From the NCBI GenBank assembly GCA_937952895.1, contig CALFYC010000091.1, positions 1 through 15,313 of the forward strand: a DNA stretch of 15,313 bases, in the 5' to 3' direction. This document shows, piece after piece, positions 5,719 to 13,417 of the stretch. The stretch is from an uncultured Neisseriaceae bacterium (GTDB taxonomy: Bacteria > Pseudomonadota > Gammaproteobacteria > Burkholderiales > UBA11063). A program made the translations under genes and the position numbers. The first letter of the stretch is position 1. Each line of letters starts with the position of its first letter. Under the pieces are notes generated by a model. The model did no database searches and was not told where the DNA came from. It worked only from the letters and a program-made list of their open reading frames with translations.

Positions 5719-6603
5719 TTAGGAATTTGCAATATTAATAATGTTAGCTTCTATGTTATTGGCAATTTTGTCTAATTGTAGGTCGTTGGTTTGGCTACCA
5801 CGTTTATATTTATTAAAAGGTTCTTCTAAATCTTCAGATAGAGCTTCTAAACCTGATAGAACATATACAATTACTATGATCATTGGTATAATCAAAAGGC
5901 CAAATTTATCAACCCATCCAAATGGAAAAATGATCATATAGAAAAATAATGCATGTTTAACAAAAGCTTTAAAGGTGCTAGGAACTGGCGTATTTGCTAT
6001 TTTTTCACAGCCACCAACTACATCTACTATGGAAGCAATATGATGATCTAAAGCAAGAAATTGCTCTAAACTAATTCGATTAGTATTGCGATAATTGTTA
6101 ATAATTTGATATATCTTACTTATAACCAAATTCGGGTGCCTATTTATTTCAGTAAATGGTATATGTAGATTAGTCAAAATATCTTTTGATTTTGCAAGAT
6201 CTTGATGAAGATGTGCTGCTAGCAGTTTTGGTAATTCACGAATGTACGATTGAAATTCTTTATCTTGATTAAGATTAATAAAGCTATGAAATTTAAATGC
6301 AAGATTTCGACTGTTATTAACTAATTGTCCCCATAAGCCTCTTGCTTCCCACCATCTGGCATATGAGTTATTTACTCGAAATGCGATAAGAACTGATATT
6401 ACAAAGCTAAATATTAGATGAAATTGGCCTAAATTCGTTAACTGAATTTTAGTAAAAAAGTCTTCGTAAAATACTTCTGTTAATACTACTATAGTTGAGT
6501 ATATAATAAGAATAATAATAGTTCTACGTAATTTTTTAAATAAAGGCTCAGTATGAGAGCGGAAAAGAAGAGAGATGACTCCGTTATTATGCATGATTTT
6601 CAT
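5719..6603 (-). CDS. Bestrophin family ion channel (YneE-like)
   Basis: A 294-residue membrane protein of the bacterial bestrophin family (formerly UPF0187), which form homopentameric channels in the inner membrane. The characterised Klebsiella homologue conducts cations, while animal bestrophins conduct chloride. Family blocks are plain: FRVNNSYARWWEARGLWGQL followed by VNNSRNLA, the neck-region CEKIANTPVPSTFKAFVKHA, the PFGWVDKFG loop, and the cytoplasmic EEPFNKYKRGSQTNDLQLD near the C-terminus. Hydrophobic helices lie at about 28-48, 65-78, 215-235 and 237-255. The start is the ATG at 6603 (another at 6594), with no visible Shine-Dalgarno sequence. It follows a hairpin terminator and precedes the ABC exporter with essentially no gap, so the two probably form a unit. 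Ion selectivity and physiological role cannot be inferred. Confidence 0.9.
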   Translation of the reverse strand: MKIMHNNGVISLLFRSHTEPLFKKLRRTIIILIIYSTIVVLTEVFYEDFFTKIQLTNLGQFHLIFSFVISVLIAFRVNNSYARWWEARGLWGQLVNNSRNLAFKFHSFINLNQDKEFQSYIRELPKLLAAHLHQDLAKSKDILTNLHIPFTEINRHPNLVISKIYQIINNYRNTNRISLEQFLALDHHIASIVDVVGGCEKIANTPVPSTFKAFVKHALFFYMIIFPFGWVDKFGLLIIPMIIVIVYVLSGLEALSEDLEEPFNKYKRGSQTNDLQLDKIANNIEANIINIANS

Positions 6604-6669
6604 AGTTGAACTTTTAAATATTTATAAATTATACCAAATACCATATTTTACCATTTGATTTAATTAAAG

Positions 6670-6707
6670 ATATAAAAATCCCAGTTAGCAAATTGGGATT
6701 TTTATAT
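6670..6707 (-). terminator. Hairpin terminator after the permease gene, probably bidirectional
   Basis: The arms ATATAAAAATCCCA (6670-6683) and TGGGATTTTTATAT (6694-6707) are perfect reverse complements, a 14-bp stem with a 10-nt loop. On the minus strand the stem ends in a U-rich run, so it should stop transcription from the permease gene, which ends at 6727, before the bestrophin gene starting at 6603. The A/T tracts on both sides would let it work in either direction. Confidence 0.8.
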
Positions 6708-6726
6708 TATGGTATTAAATATAAGG

Positions 6727-8331
6727 TTAATGCTCTGGCTTAATTGCTCGACGCTCCCTGAACCTTGGAGACAGAAGTATCCAGGTTATAATTCCTGTAA
6801 TTAAATAGCCAGCACTAATTCCTGCAACAATTTTTTGTAATGCTATTGGTAAATATGTTGGAAGATATAAGTGCCCATCTAAATAAACTGAATGCACGAC
6901 TCCAAAAAGTGAAAATACACTTAATAAGACTGCACAAATAAAACTTTCACGACGTTTATGGTCAATTGCATAGCAAAGCCAGCTTGCCCATAATGCTGCT
7001 GAAATGAAGAACCCATTACCAAGTAAAGCAATTACAAATTGATCTGTAATTTGTGGATTTAAGTGTCCCAAGATAAAGGTTTGTAATTGATTTTGGCTAA
7101 CTAAAGCTCCATCTGGAATCTTGATAATTAACAACCTAGCAATGGATGGGAAAAAGCTAAATAATATAGCAACAGTATATTTGAAATCTGAACGATGAAA
7201 ACCTTGCATAGTAATTTCGAATGCGACAAACAATAAAATTGGTGAAATGGCTGCTTCTGGAACCAGATTAACCAAGATTGCAAACACTCCAAAAAATGCA
7301 CCAAATCCTACAAATAAAATATTTAGCACCATGAACCCAGCTCGTGCTTCCATTTTCTTATAAGCAATGAATCCAGCATAAGGTGTGGTTTGAGATACTC
7401 CACCAAACATGGCACTAATAATGGTAGCAATAGAATCAAGAATCATTAGCTGTTTAGTTTTATATTGTTCTTGTCCAATACTATTAGCACCTTCTACTAC
7501 AGAAATTGTGCCACATATTACTAATAAGGAAAATGGAATTACAACTGGCAAATAATTAAATGCCATACTAAATGAATGAAATGCATTTAAATTTAAATGT
7601 GGTATTGATAATGCAAGTGATGTATGATCAAGATTTATTTTTGCTGTTAAACCTAAGGGAACAAACAAATAATATAAAATTGTGCCTGAAATAATCGCAA
7701 CTGGAATTGCTGGAATATTATAAGGTAGTCTTATTTTTGCATACATACAAATTAATAAAATTGCTAAGACTGGAAATCCAACAATAGAGACTTTAAATAA
7801 AGATAATAGTGGAAATAGGCCAATAATTGCAATGGCTAACCCGCCAATTGCACCAAAGAGTGCTGGTGCTGGCAAATATTTATGAATTAAATTAACAAAA
7901 CTACTCGCACATAATTTGATTACACCAGTCATGAGTAAGCAGCAAGCACCTATGTGCCATGCTTGAATTGCAGCAGTATTTGCATCTAATCCTTGACTTT
8001 TTAAAACAAGAAATGCAGGTCCCAAAATACATGATGCAACCCCCAAGGCAGATGGAGCATCAAGCCCATGTGGCATTGCCATTACACTAGCACCATATTC
8101 CTTAACTAAACGAGTTCTTAGCCATAAGCACAGAATATTGCCACAAATTACCCCCATAACTGTTCCAGGAACAATATCATAATAAATAATTTGTGCTGGA
8201 AATTTAAATCCAAATTGTAATATAGAGGACACAAAAAGTAAAATTGATAAGTTGTCAAAGATGATTATTGGAGCTGCACCAATATCACCGATGCTAAACC
8301 AGGAATTATTTTTTGTGTACTTACTTAGCAT
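6727..8331 (-). CDS. NCS2-family (AzgA/xanthine-uracil type) permease
   Basis: A 534-residue polytopic inner-membrane protein with about 12-14 hydrophobic helices. It resembles the NCS2 nucleobase:cation symporters, particularly the AzgA-like branch. Supporting segments are VMAMPHGLDAPSALGVASC (about 84-101, the region where the family has its MP-GL-- loop), the APALFGAIGGLAIAIIGL helix, VVEGANSIGQEQ, and MFGGVSQTTPYAGFIAYKK, which matches the conserved helix 10 region near the substrate site. The likely role is proton-coupled uptake of a purine, pyrimidine or similar compound; the substrate is uncertain because this branch is divergent. The ATG at 8331 has GAGGAA eight bases upstream. The gene has its own extended -10 promoter and a hairpin terminator downstream, so it appears to be expressed separately from the isc operon behind which it sits, in the position where fdx is usually found. 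Confidence 0.8.
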   Translation of the reverse strand: MLSKYTKNNSWFSIGDIGAAPIIIFDNLSILLFVSSILQFGFKFPAQIIYYDIVPGTVMGVICGNILCLWLRTRLVKEYGASVMAMPHGLDAPSALGVASCILGPAFLVLKSQGLDANTAAIQAWHIGACCLLMTGVIKLCASSFVNLIHKYLPAPALFGAIGGLAIAIIGLFPLLSLFKVSIVGFPVLAILLICMYAKIRLPYNIPAIPVAIISGTILYYLFVPLGLTAKINLDHTSLALSIPHLNLNAFHSFSMAFNYLPVVIPFSLLVICGTISVVEGANSIGQEQYKTKQLMILDSIATIISAMFGGVSQTTPYAGFIAYKKMEARAGFMVLNILFVGFGAFFGVFAILVNLVPEAAISPILLFVAFEITMQGFHRSDFKYTVAILFSFFPSIARLLIIKIPDGALVSQNQLQTFILGHLNPQITDQFVIALLGNGFFISAALWASWLCYAIDHKRRESFICAVLLSVFSLFGVVHSVYLDGHLYLPTYLPIALQKIVAGISAGYLITGIITWILLSPRFRERRAIKPEH

Positions 8332-8365
8332 AATAAAAGTTCCTCATATTTAAAAATAAGTTTAT

Positions 8366-8374
8366 ATTATAACA
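8366..8374 (-). promoter_or_regulatory. Extended -10 promoter of the permease gene
   Basis: On the minus strand TGTTATAAT gives a TGn motif next to a perfect TATAAT (8371-8366), 35 bp before the permease ATG. The upstream sequence is AT-rich without a convincing -35 box. It lies in the 133-bp gap after hscA, where no protein gene is visible. Confidence 0.45.
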
Positions 8375-8464
8375 TTAAAATAAGTGCTTTATATTGAGTT
8401 TCATATTGTATTTTTAGATAAGGTTTTGATGTATATAGAAAAATGCTATTATAAAAATTTGTCT

Positions 8465-10327
8465 TCATTCAACTTCATTTATTGTTTTTCCAGATAAGCT
8501 TTGTTTAAGCGCACGATTCGTCCGTTTAACGGCAAATGTTTCAGCAGCATTAGTTAATTGATCAGTTAGTTTCGTGATTAAATTAGTATTTTGCTGTTCA
8601 ATTGCTTGATTTAAATTAGCTAAAATGGTCTTTAATTGGCTTTTTTCTTCATCTATGAGTAAATCACCGTCGATTTCTATTGCATGCTCTAACATGGTGA
8701 TTAAACTTGTCGCTTTATTTTGTGCTTCAGCAAGCATACGCGTTTCAATATCTTCTTTTGCGTGTTTGATAGAGTCATTTAACATTTGTTCAATTTGTGT
8801 GTCAGCCAGTCCAAAGCTTGGTCTTACAGTAATTGAACTTTCGATTCCAGTGGTTTGCTCTTTTGCTCTGACTGATAAAAGCCCATCTGCATCAATTTGG
8901 AAGGTGATGCGAATTCTTGCAGTTCCTGCAGCCATTGGTGGAATGCCTTTTAAGCTAAATTTCGCTAGACTTCTACATTCATGTGATAGTTCACGCTCAC
9001 CTTGAACAATATGAAGTGACATGGCATTTTGGCCATCTTTTTGAGTTGTAAAATCTTGGGCAATTGTGATTGGAATAGTTGAATTACGTGGGATTATTTT
9101 TTCAACGAGTCCTCCCATAGTTTCAATACCAAGCGATAATGGGGTTACATCTAGTAGTAACCAATCATCCTTTTTGTTTCCAACTAAGATATCTGCTTGA
9201 ATTGCGGCTCCAATTGCAACAACTAAATCAGGGTCAATACTAGATAAAAGTTTTTTTTGATTAAATAAACCAGATACGGCATCTTTAATGTTTGGCATGC
9301 GAGTAGAGCCACCTACCATAATCACTTCATCAATTTCATTGCTATTAATTTTAGCATCACGTAAGACTTTTTTGATTGGTAATAATGACTGATTTACTAG
9401 ATTATTACTCAGATTATAAAATTCTTTTTGAGTAATTGTAATATTGAGTACTTGTTTAGATGATAATTCAATATTGGTGCTTAAACTTTCATTAAAAGAT
9501 AATTGTTCTTTTAAATTTTTTGATAGTTGTATTAAACTTGCGATATCCTCTTTAGTTAAATTAGTTAAATTTTGATTATCAATAATGTGCTTACAAATTA
9601 AATGATCAAAGTCATCCCCACCAATAGCTGTATTTCCATTAACGGCTAAAACTTGGAATATGCCTTTACTAAATTTTAATACTGAAACATCAAGAGTTCC
9701 ACCGCCTAAATCATAAACTAGAAAAGTTCCATCAGTTTTATTATCAAGACCGTAAGCAATTGCAGCAGCGGTTGGTTCATTTAATAGTCGTAATACGTTT
9801 AATCCAGCAATATGTGCAGCTTGCTTTGTTGCTTGACGTTGAGCCTCATTAAAGTATGCAGGAACGGTTACTACTGCTCCAGTTATTTCTTCACCTAGGC
9901 TTTGTGAGGCTAAATAGCTTAATTTGGATAAAATGTCAGCGGATACTTGAACGGGACTTTTATCACCTTGAATGGTTTTTATCTTTACCATATTATTTTC
10001 ATCGGTAAAGTTATAGGGTAACTTGGCGGATAATTCAATTTCGTTAATATCTTTACCTAATAAGCGTTTAACAGATAAGATAGTATTACTTGGGTCAGTA
10101 ATTAGGTGTTTAAGAGCATCTTTTCCTACTTTAATTTTGCTAGTTTCACCATAATAGACAACTGATGGGGTAAGTTTTTCATCATGCTCATTATTTAATA
10201 CAATAGGCATTCCACTTTTTATTGTGGCAACTAAAGAATTAGTGGTACCAAGATCAATCCCAATTGCGATTTTACGTTTATGTGGTTCATTTATACTACC
10301 AGGTTCGGCTATTTGTAAGAGTGCCAT
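8465..10327 (-). CDS. hscA: Fe-S cluster assembly chaperone HscA (Hsp70 family)
   Basis: This 620-residue Hsp70 is specialised for iron-sulfur cluster biogenesis. With HscB it binds the LPPVK loop of IscU and uses ATP to drive cluster release to target proteins in the cytoplasm. The nucleotide-binding domain starts after a short family-typical leader (MALLQIAEPGSINEPHKRK) with GIDLGTTNS at 23-31. It continues with VVTVPAYFNEAQRQATK, LLNEPTAAAIAYGLD and VYDLGGGTLDVSVL, and then VGGSTRMP. The substrate-binding domain begins around LLLDVTPLSLGIETMGG. The C-terminus is short and lacks the DnaK EEVD-like tail, as expected for HscA. GGAA lies eight bases before the ATG. The gene follows hscB by 14 bp and is the last gene of the isc operon here. 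The fdx gene that usually follows is absent. Confidence 0.97.
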   Translation of the reverse strand: MALLQIAEPGSINEPHKRKIAIGIDLGTTNSLVATIKSGMPIVLNNEHDEKLTPSVVYYGETSKIKVGKDALKHLITDPSNTILSVKRLLGKDINEIELSAKLPYNFTDENNMVKIKTIQGDKSPVQVSADILSKLSYLASQSLGEEITGAVVTVPAYFNEAQRQATKQAAHIAGLNVLRLLNEPTAAAIAYGLDNKTDGTFLVYDLGGGTLDVSVLKFSKGIFQVLAVNGNTAIGGDDFDHLICKHIIDNQNLTNLTKEDIASLIQLSKNLKEQLSFNESLSTNIELSSKQVLNITITQKEFYNLSNNLVNQSLLPIKKVLRDAKINSNEIDEVIMVGGSTRMPNIKDAVSGLFNQKKLLSSIDPDLVVAIGAAIQADILVGNKKDDWLLLDVTPLSLGIETMGGLVEKIIPRNSTIPITIAQDFTTQKDGQNAMSLHIVQGERELSHECRSLAKFSLKGIPPMAAGTARIRITFQIDADGLLSVRAKEQTTGIESSITVRPSFGLADTQIEQMLNDSIKHAKEDIETRMLAEAQNKATSLITMLEHAIEIDGDLLIDEEKSQLKTILANLNQAIEQQNTNLITKLTDQLTNAAETFAVKRTNRALKQSLSGKTINEVE

Positions 10328-10341
10328 TTGCTATTCCATAT

Positions 10342-10878
10342 TTAAAGCGCGTTTTGAATATTATTTTCAACTAATAAAATTAATTTGTCATAAAAAGATA
10401 ATTGTTTAATTAGTTCAACAATTATTTGTAAATTTTCATTAACAAAATGTTCTTCTATCTGAGCAATTAGATGATCTTTTTTTTGCTCTAACTCATATAT
10501 AATAGCATCTAACTTATCAATGTCATCATTCGCCTCTGCTATAGTTTCATGAGTTTCCATTTGTTCGATGAGAAAATTTTCAGGTAATTGGTTGTTCTCT
10601 GCTAAATTAATCTTGAGGCCATTTAATTCCAGAATTAATTTGGCGCGTTTTATAGGTGAAGCCAAGGTTTGATAAGCATCATTTATTTTGCTGGATAATG
10701 AAGTTGCAAGTAATTTTTCTTCATTCCTATTTACTGAAAAATTATCTGGATGAATTTGTTTTTGTAAGCTATGATATTTCGCTTCTAAGGTCGTTGGATC
10801 AATTTGAAATTCGATTGGTAAATTAAATAACTCGAATGAGTTAGATTTTAGTAATTCAGTAAGCTCTTCACTTGTCAT
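10342..10878 (-). CDS. hscB: Fe-S cluster assembly co-chaperone HscB (J-domain protein)
   Basis: A 178-residue J-domain co-chaperone that delivers IscU to HscA and stimulates its ATPase. The N-terminal J domain starts FELFNLPIEFQIDPTTLEAKY in family style and carries the invariant HPD tripeptide at 43-45 within QIHPDNFS. The following SSKINDAYQTLASPIKRAKL matches the J-domain end of HscB, where the family has N-AY-TL--P--RA-YLL. The C-terminal part is an acidic three-helix bundle used for IscU binding. Length is normal (E. coli 171). The ATG at 10878 is only 3 bp beyond the iscA stop and has no clear ribosome-binding site, so translation is probably coupled to iscA. It sits in the usual place between iscA and hscA. 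Confidence 0.95.
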   Translation of the reverse strand: MTSEELTELLKSNSFELFNLPIEFQIDPTTLEAKYHSLQKQIHPDNFSVNRNEEKLLATSLSSKINDAYQTLASPIKRAKLILELNGLKINLAENNQLPENFLIEQMETHETIAEANDDIDKLDAIIYELEQKKDHLIAQIEEHFVNENLQIIVELIKQLSFYDKLILLVENNIQNAL

Positions 10879-10881
10879 AAG

Positions 10882-11205
10882 TTAAACCGTAAAGCTTTCA
10901 CCACAACCACATTCATCCTTAACATTTGGATTAGCAAATTTAAATCCCTCTTGCATTCCTTCTTTAACATAGTCAAGCTGGGTTCCATCAAGATATTGAA
11001 GGCTTTTTTTATCAACAATAATTACAACCCCCTTAGATTCAAACTCTACATCATCTGAATTTTTATTATCGACAAACTCAAGCTTGTATGCAAGACCTGA
11101 ACATCCTGTGGTTTTCACACCAAGTCGCACACCAATCCCTTTCCCACGATTAGACAGAAATTTGGAAACTCGATTAGCGGCGGCTTCTGTTACAGTAATT
11201 GACAT
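10882..11205 (-). CDS. iscA: A-type Fe-S carrier protein IscA
   Basis: A 107-residue A-type carrier that binds Fe-S clusters or iron and passes them to apo-proteins, particularly [4Fe-4S] enzymes. The three ligand cysteines are at the canonical E. coli positions: Cys35 in TTGCSGLAYKLEF, and Cys99 and Cys101 in the C-terminal ECGCGESF. The length equals that of the E. coli protein. The ATG at 11205 is preceded by GGAG at a distance of eight bases, lying just after the iscU stop. It is the fourth gene of the isc operon, 14 bp after iscU and 3 bp before hscB. Its place in the operon and N-terminus (SITVTEAAANRV) favour IscA over the related ErpA or SufA. Confidence 0.96.
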   Translation of the reverse strand: MSITVTEAAANRVSKFLSNRGKGIGVRLGVKTTGCSGLAYKLEFVDNKNSDDVEFESKGVVIIVDKKSLQYLDGTQLDYVKEGMQEGFKFANPNVKDECGCGESFTV

Positions 11206-11219
11206 TTGTGAACTCCAAA

Positions 11220-11597
11220 TTAATGCTTATTTTTATAATCAGCAATGGCTGCTTTAATGGCATCTTCAGCTAATACTGAACAGTGGATTTTAACTGGCGG
11301 AAGCTCTAACTCTTCAGCAATTTCACTGTTTTTGATTGTTGCTGCTTCATCAAGAGTTCTACCTTTTAGCCATTCAGTTACTAAAGATGAGGATGCAATC
11401 GCTGAACCACAACCATAAGTTTTAAATTTTGCATCTTCAATTTTTCCATCAAGACCAACTTTAATTTGTAGTTTCATAACATCACCACATGCAGGCGCAC
11501 CGACCATTCCTGTGCCAACCTGAGGATCGCTTTTATCTAATGCTCCAACATTACGAGGTTTCTCATAATGATCGATAACTTTGTTTGAATATGACAT
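11220..11597 (-). CDS. iscU: Fe-S cluster scaffold protein IscU
   Basis: The 125-residue scaffold on which IscS-derived sulfur and iron are assembled into a [2Fe-2S] cluster. The ligand residues stand at their canonical positions: Cys37 and Asp39 in GAPACGDVM, Cys63 in YGCGSAIASSS, and Cys106 in KIHCSVLAEDAI. The HscA recognition motif LPPVK is present at 99-103, so the chaperone-dependent release route should work. The start is the ATG at 11597 with AGGAG six bases upstream, the strongest ribosome-binding site in the operon, which fits a scaffold needed in quantity. It follows iscS by 18 bp. Confidence 0.97.
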   Translation of the reverse strand: MSYSNKVIDHYEKPRNVGALDKSDPQVGTGMVGAPACGDVMKLQIKVGLDGKIEDAKFKTYGCGSAIASSSLVTEWLKGRTLDEAATIKNSEIAEELELPPVKIHCSVLAEDAIKAAIADYKNKH

Positions 11598-11615
11598 GAT
11601 CTTCTCCTAAACTCG

Positions 11616-12857
11616 TTATTGATGTAATATTATATCACGTGGACCATGCTCTTGCCACTGATAATGTTCTATATCAATTCCTTCTTTAAACATTTCCCAC
11701 AATGGAGATAAGTCTCTTAAATTAGCAACTTTATTCTGTAAGAGTGTTATTGCGTATTCAATTTCTTCCTCGGTATTAAATCGTCCAATTGTAAAGCGAA
11801 TTGAACTATGGGCTAATTCATCGTTTCTACCTAAAGCTTTTAATACATATGATGGCTCCAGCGATGCTGAAGTGCATGCAGATCCACTTGAAACTGCGAT
11901 ATCTTTAATTGCCATCATTAACGATTCGCCTTCAACATAATTAAAACTTACATTTAAATTATGTGGGATACGCTTTTCCATACTGCCATTTATATATATC
12001 TCTTCAATTTGAGATAACCCATTTAATAATTTATCACGCAATTTTTTTATACGTGGAATTTCATCATCCATCTCTAATGATGCAATTCGAAATGCTTCAC
12101 CCATCCCAACAATTTGATGAGTTGGTAATGTTCCAGATCTAAATCCACGTTCATGACCGCCGCCATGAATTTGTGGAATTAATCTAATTCTAGGTTTTCT
12201 ACGAACATATAAAGCACCAATACCTTTTGGGCCGTATACTTTATGTGCGGAAAAACTCATTAGATCAACATTTAATTCTGATAGATTAAACTTAATTTTA
12301 CCAACTGCTTGAACAGCATCCACATGAAAAATAATACCTTTTTCACGACAAATATTACCAATAGTTGCAATATCTTGAATTACTCCGATTTCATTATTGA
12401 CAAATAAGATAGAGATTAAAATCGTATCTGGTCTAATTGCCGCTAATAGGGCATTAATATCAAGAATTCCTTCAGAGTTAGGAGTTAGGTAGGTTGCATC
12501 AAACCCCTGACGCTCTAATTCTCGAATGCTGTCTAATGTGGCCTTATGTTCGGTTTTTAGGGTTATTATATGTTTACCTTTATCTTGGTAAAAATTAGCA
12601 GCACCTTTTAGAGCTAAATTGGTAGCCTCAGTTGCGCCAGATGTCCAGATAATTTCCTTGCTATCACAGCCAACAGTATTAGCTACCTGAATACGAGCAT
12701 TTTCCACGGCTTCTTCCGACACCCAGCCAAAGCTATGTGACCGTGATGATGGGTTACCAAAATTCTCAGTTAAAAATGGTAACATTTTATCTAACACCCT
12801 CGGGTCAACCCTTGTGGTTGCTGAGTTATCAAGATAGATTGGTAATTTTAGGGTCAT
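11616..12857 (-). CDS. iscS: Cysteine desulfurase IscS
   Basis: A 413-residue PLP-dependent enzyme that converts cysteine to alanine and holds the sulfur as a persulfide for IscU, tRNA thiolation and other acceptors. The key residues fall exactly at E. coli numbering: His104 in KTEHKA stacks on PLP, Lys206 in SFSAHKVYGPKG forms the Schiff base, and Cys328 in SSGSACTSASLEPS on the mobile loop carries the persulfide. FVNNEIGVIQDI and HVDAVQAVGK are typical PLP-site segments. The C-terminus is about nine residues longer than in E. coli, ending in QEHGPRDIILHQ after the WEMF-EGID block. The start ATG overlaps the iscR stop (ATGA), so the two are translationally coupled. Confidence 0.97.
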   Translation of the reverse strand: MTLKLPIYLDNSATTRVDPRVLDKMLPFLTENFGNPSSRSHSFGWVSEEAVENARIQVANTVGCDSKEIIWTSGATEATNLALKGAANFYQDKGKHIITLKTEHKATLDSIRELERQGFDATYLTPNSEGILDINALLAAIRPDTILISILFVNNEIGVIQDIATIGNICREKGIIFHVDAVQAVGKIKFNLSELNVDLMSFSAHKVYGPKGIGALYVRRKPRIRLIPQIHGGGHERGFRSGTLPTHQIVGMGEAFRIASLEMDDEIPRIKKLRDKLLNGLSQIEEIYINGSMEKRIPHNLNVSFNYVEGESLMMAIKDIAVSSGSACTSASLEPSYVLKALGRNDELAHSSIRFTIGRFNTEEEIEYAITLLQNKVANLRDLSPLWEMFKEGIDIEHYQWQEHGPRDIILHQ

Positions 12858-13321
12858 ATTTTAGCACCTACTTTATTAATTATATTTTTTGTAAAAACAA
12901 TGTTCTGAGAAGATTCATTAATACTTTTATCGTGCAAATCTTTTAAAGTTACAGTATCTAAATAAGAATAAACATGTTTGGTTAAATCATCCCACAAATC
13001 ATGGGTCAAGCATTTTCTATCGTTAGTACAATTTTTAAGTCCTCTACAACCCCTTGCATCAAAATCTTCATCAACTGCACGAACAATTTCCGATAATTTT
13101 ACTTGTTCTAGTTGGTGAATAAAACTATAACCACCTCCAGGTCCTTTGGCACTTCTAACAATTCCAGAACGTCTGAGTTTTACAAATAGTTGTTCCAAAT
13201 ATGATAGTGAAATACCTTGACGTTCACTTATACTAAAGAGATTCACCGGCATTTCTTTACCATAAATTGCCATGTCTAAAAGGGCTGTAACTGCAAATTT
13301 TCCACGCGTCGTTAGTTTCAT
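12854..13321 (-). CDS. iscR: Fe-S cluster-sensing transcription regulator IscR
   Basis: A 155-residue Rrf2-family winged-helix regulator that senses the cell's Fe-S supply and, in its [2Fe-2S] form, represses its own operon. The N-terminal helix-turn-helix spans about 1-60 (MKLTTRGKFAVTALLDMA; YLEQLFVKLRRSGIVRSAKG; PGGGY). The cluster ligands Cys92, Cys98 and Cys104 (spacing C-x5-C-x5-C) and His107 sit at exactly the E. coli numbers. The C-terminal tail after residue 125 is variable. A near-consensus type 1 IscR site overlaps the promoter just upstream, indicating classical negative autoregulation. A purine-rich GAGAAG lies about ten bases before the ATG at 13321. It is the first gene of the operon and overlaps iscS by the sequence ATGA. 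Confidence 0.97.
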   Translation of the reverse strand: MKLTTRGKFAVTALLDMAIYGKEMPVNLFSISERQGISLSYLEQLFVKLRRSGIVRSAKGPGGGYSFIHQLEQVKLSEIVRAVDEDFDARGCRGLKNCTNDRKCLTHDLWDDLTKHVYSYLDTVTLKDLHDKSINESSQNIVFTKNIINKVGAKI

Positions 13322-13353
13322 AATTAGTAATCTTCTCTAATTTCTAGGTAATA

Positions 13354-13383
13354 ATTATAACATTAGTTGACTAATTTAATCAA
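13354..13383 (-). promoter_or_regulatory. iscR operon promoter
   Basis: Read on the minus strand, a -35 box TTGATT (13383-13378, 4 of 6) and a perfect -10 TATAAT (13359-13354) are separated by 18 bp. Transcription should begin near 13347, leaving a leader of about 25 nt. The IscR operator covers the -35 box and most of the spacer, the arrangement expected for repression. Confidence 0.8.
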
Positions 13384-13387
13384 GTAT
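13363..13387 (-). promoter_or_regulatory. Type 1 IscR operator
   Basis: Read on the minus strand the 25 bp are ATACTTGATTAA, then A, then TTAGTCAACTAA. They match the E. coli type 1 IscR consensus (ATASYYGACTRW, W, WYAGTCRRSTAT) at 23 of 25 positions by hand count; the mismatches are the ninth and last bases. The two half-sites GATT and AGTC are in the right inverted arrangement. The site overlaps the -35 box of the iscR promoter, so holo-IscR bound here would block RNA polymerase. Confidence 0.85.
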
Positions 13388-13417
13388 TTAGATAAGCTTT
13401 TTATATTGTGAATTTTG

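Noticed and set aside
5741..5941. Plus-strand open frame inside the bestrophin gene
   Set aside because: Antisense to the conserved C-terminal bestrophin blocks, without start signals of its own.
8332..8464. A short or eroded fdx gene after hscA
   Set aside because: Only 133 bp, AT-rich, with no Cys-cluster pattern of a [2Fe-2S] ferredoxin in any frame that I could read.
8625..9005. Plus-strand open frame of 126 codons inside hscA
   Set aside because: Antisense to the HscA substrate-binding domain. Long antisense frames are common opposite conserved Hsp70 genes and this one has no recognisable product.
10224..10409. Plus-strand open frame across the hscA/hscB junction
   Set aside because: Runs antisense across two certain genes and shows no homology that I can recognise.
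12737..12946. Plus-strand open frame across the iscS/iscR junction
   Set aside because: Antisense to the certain iscS and iscR coding ends.
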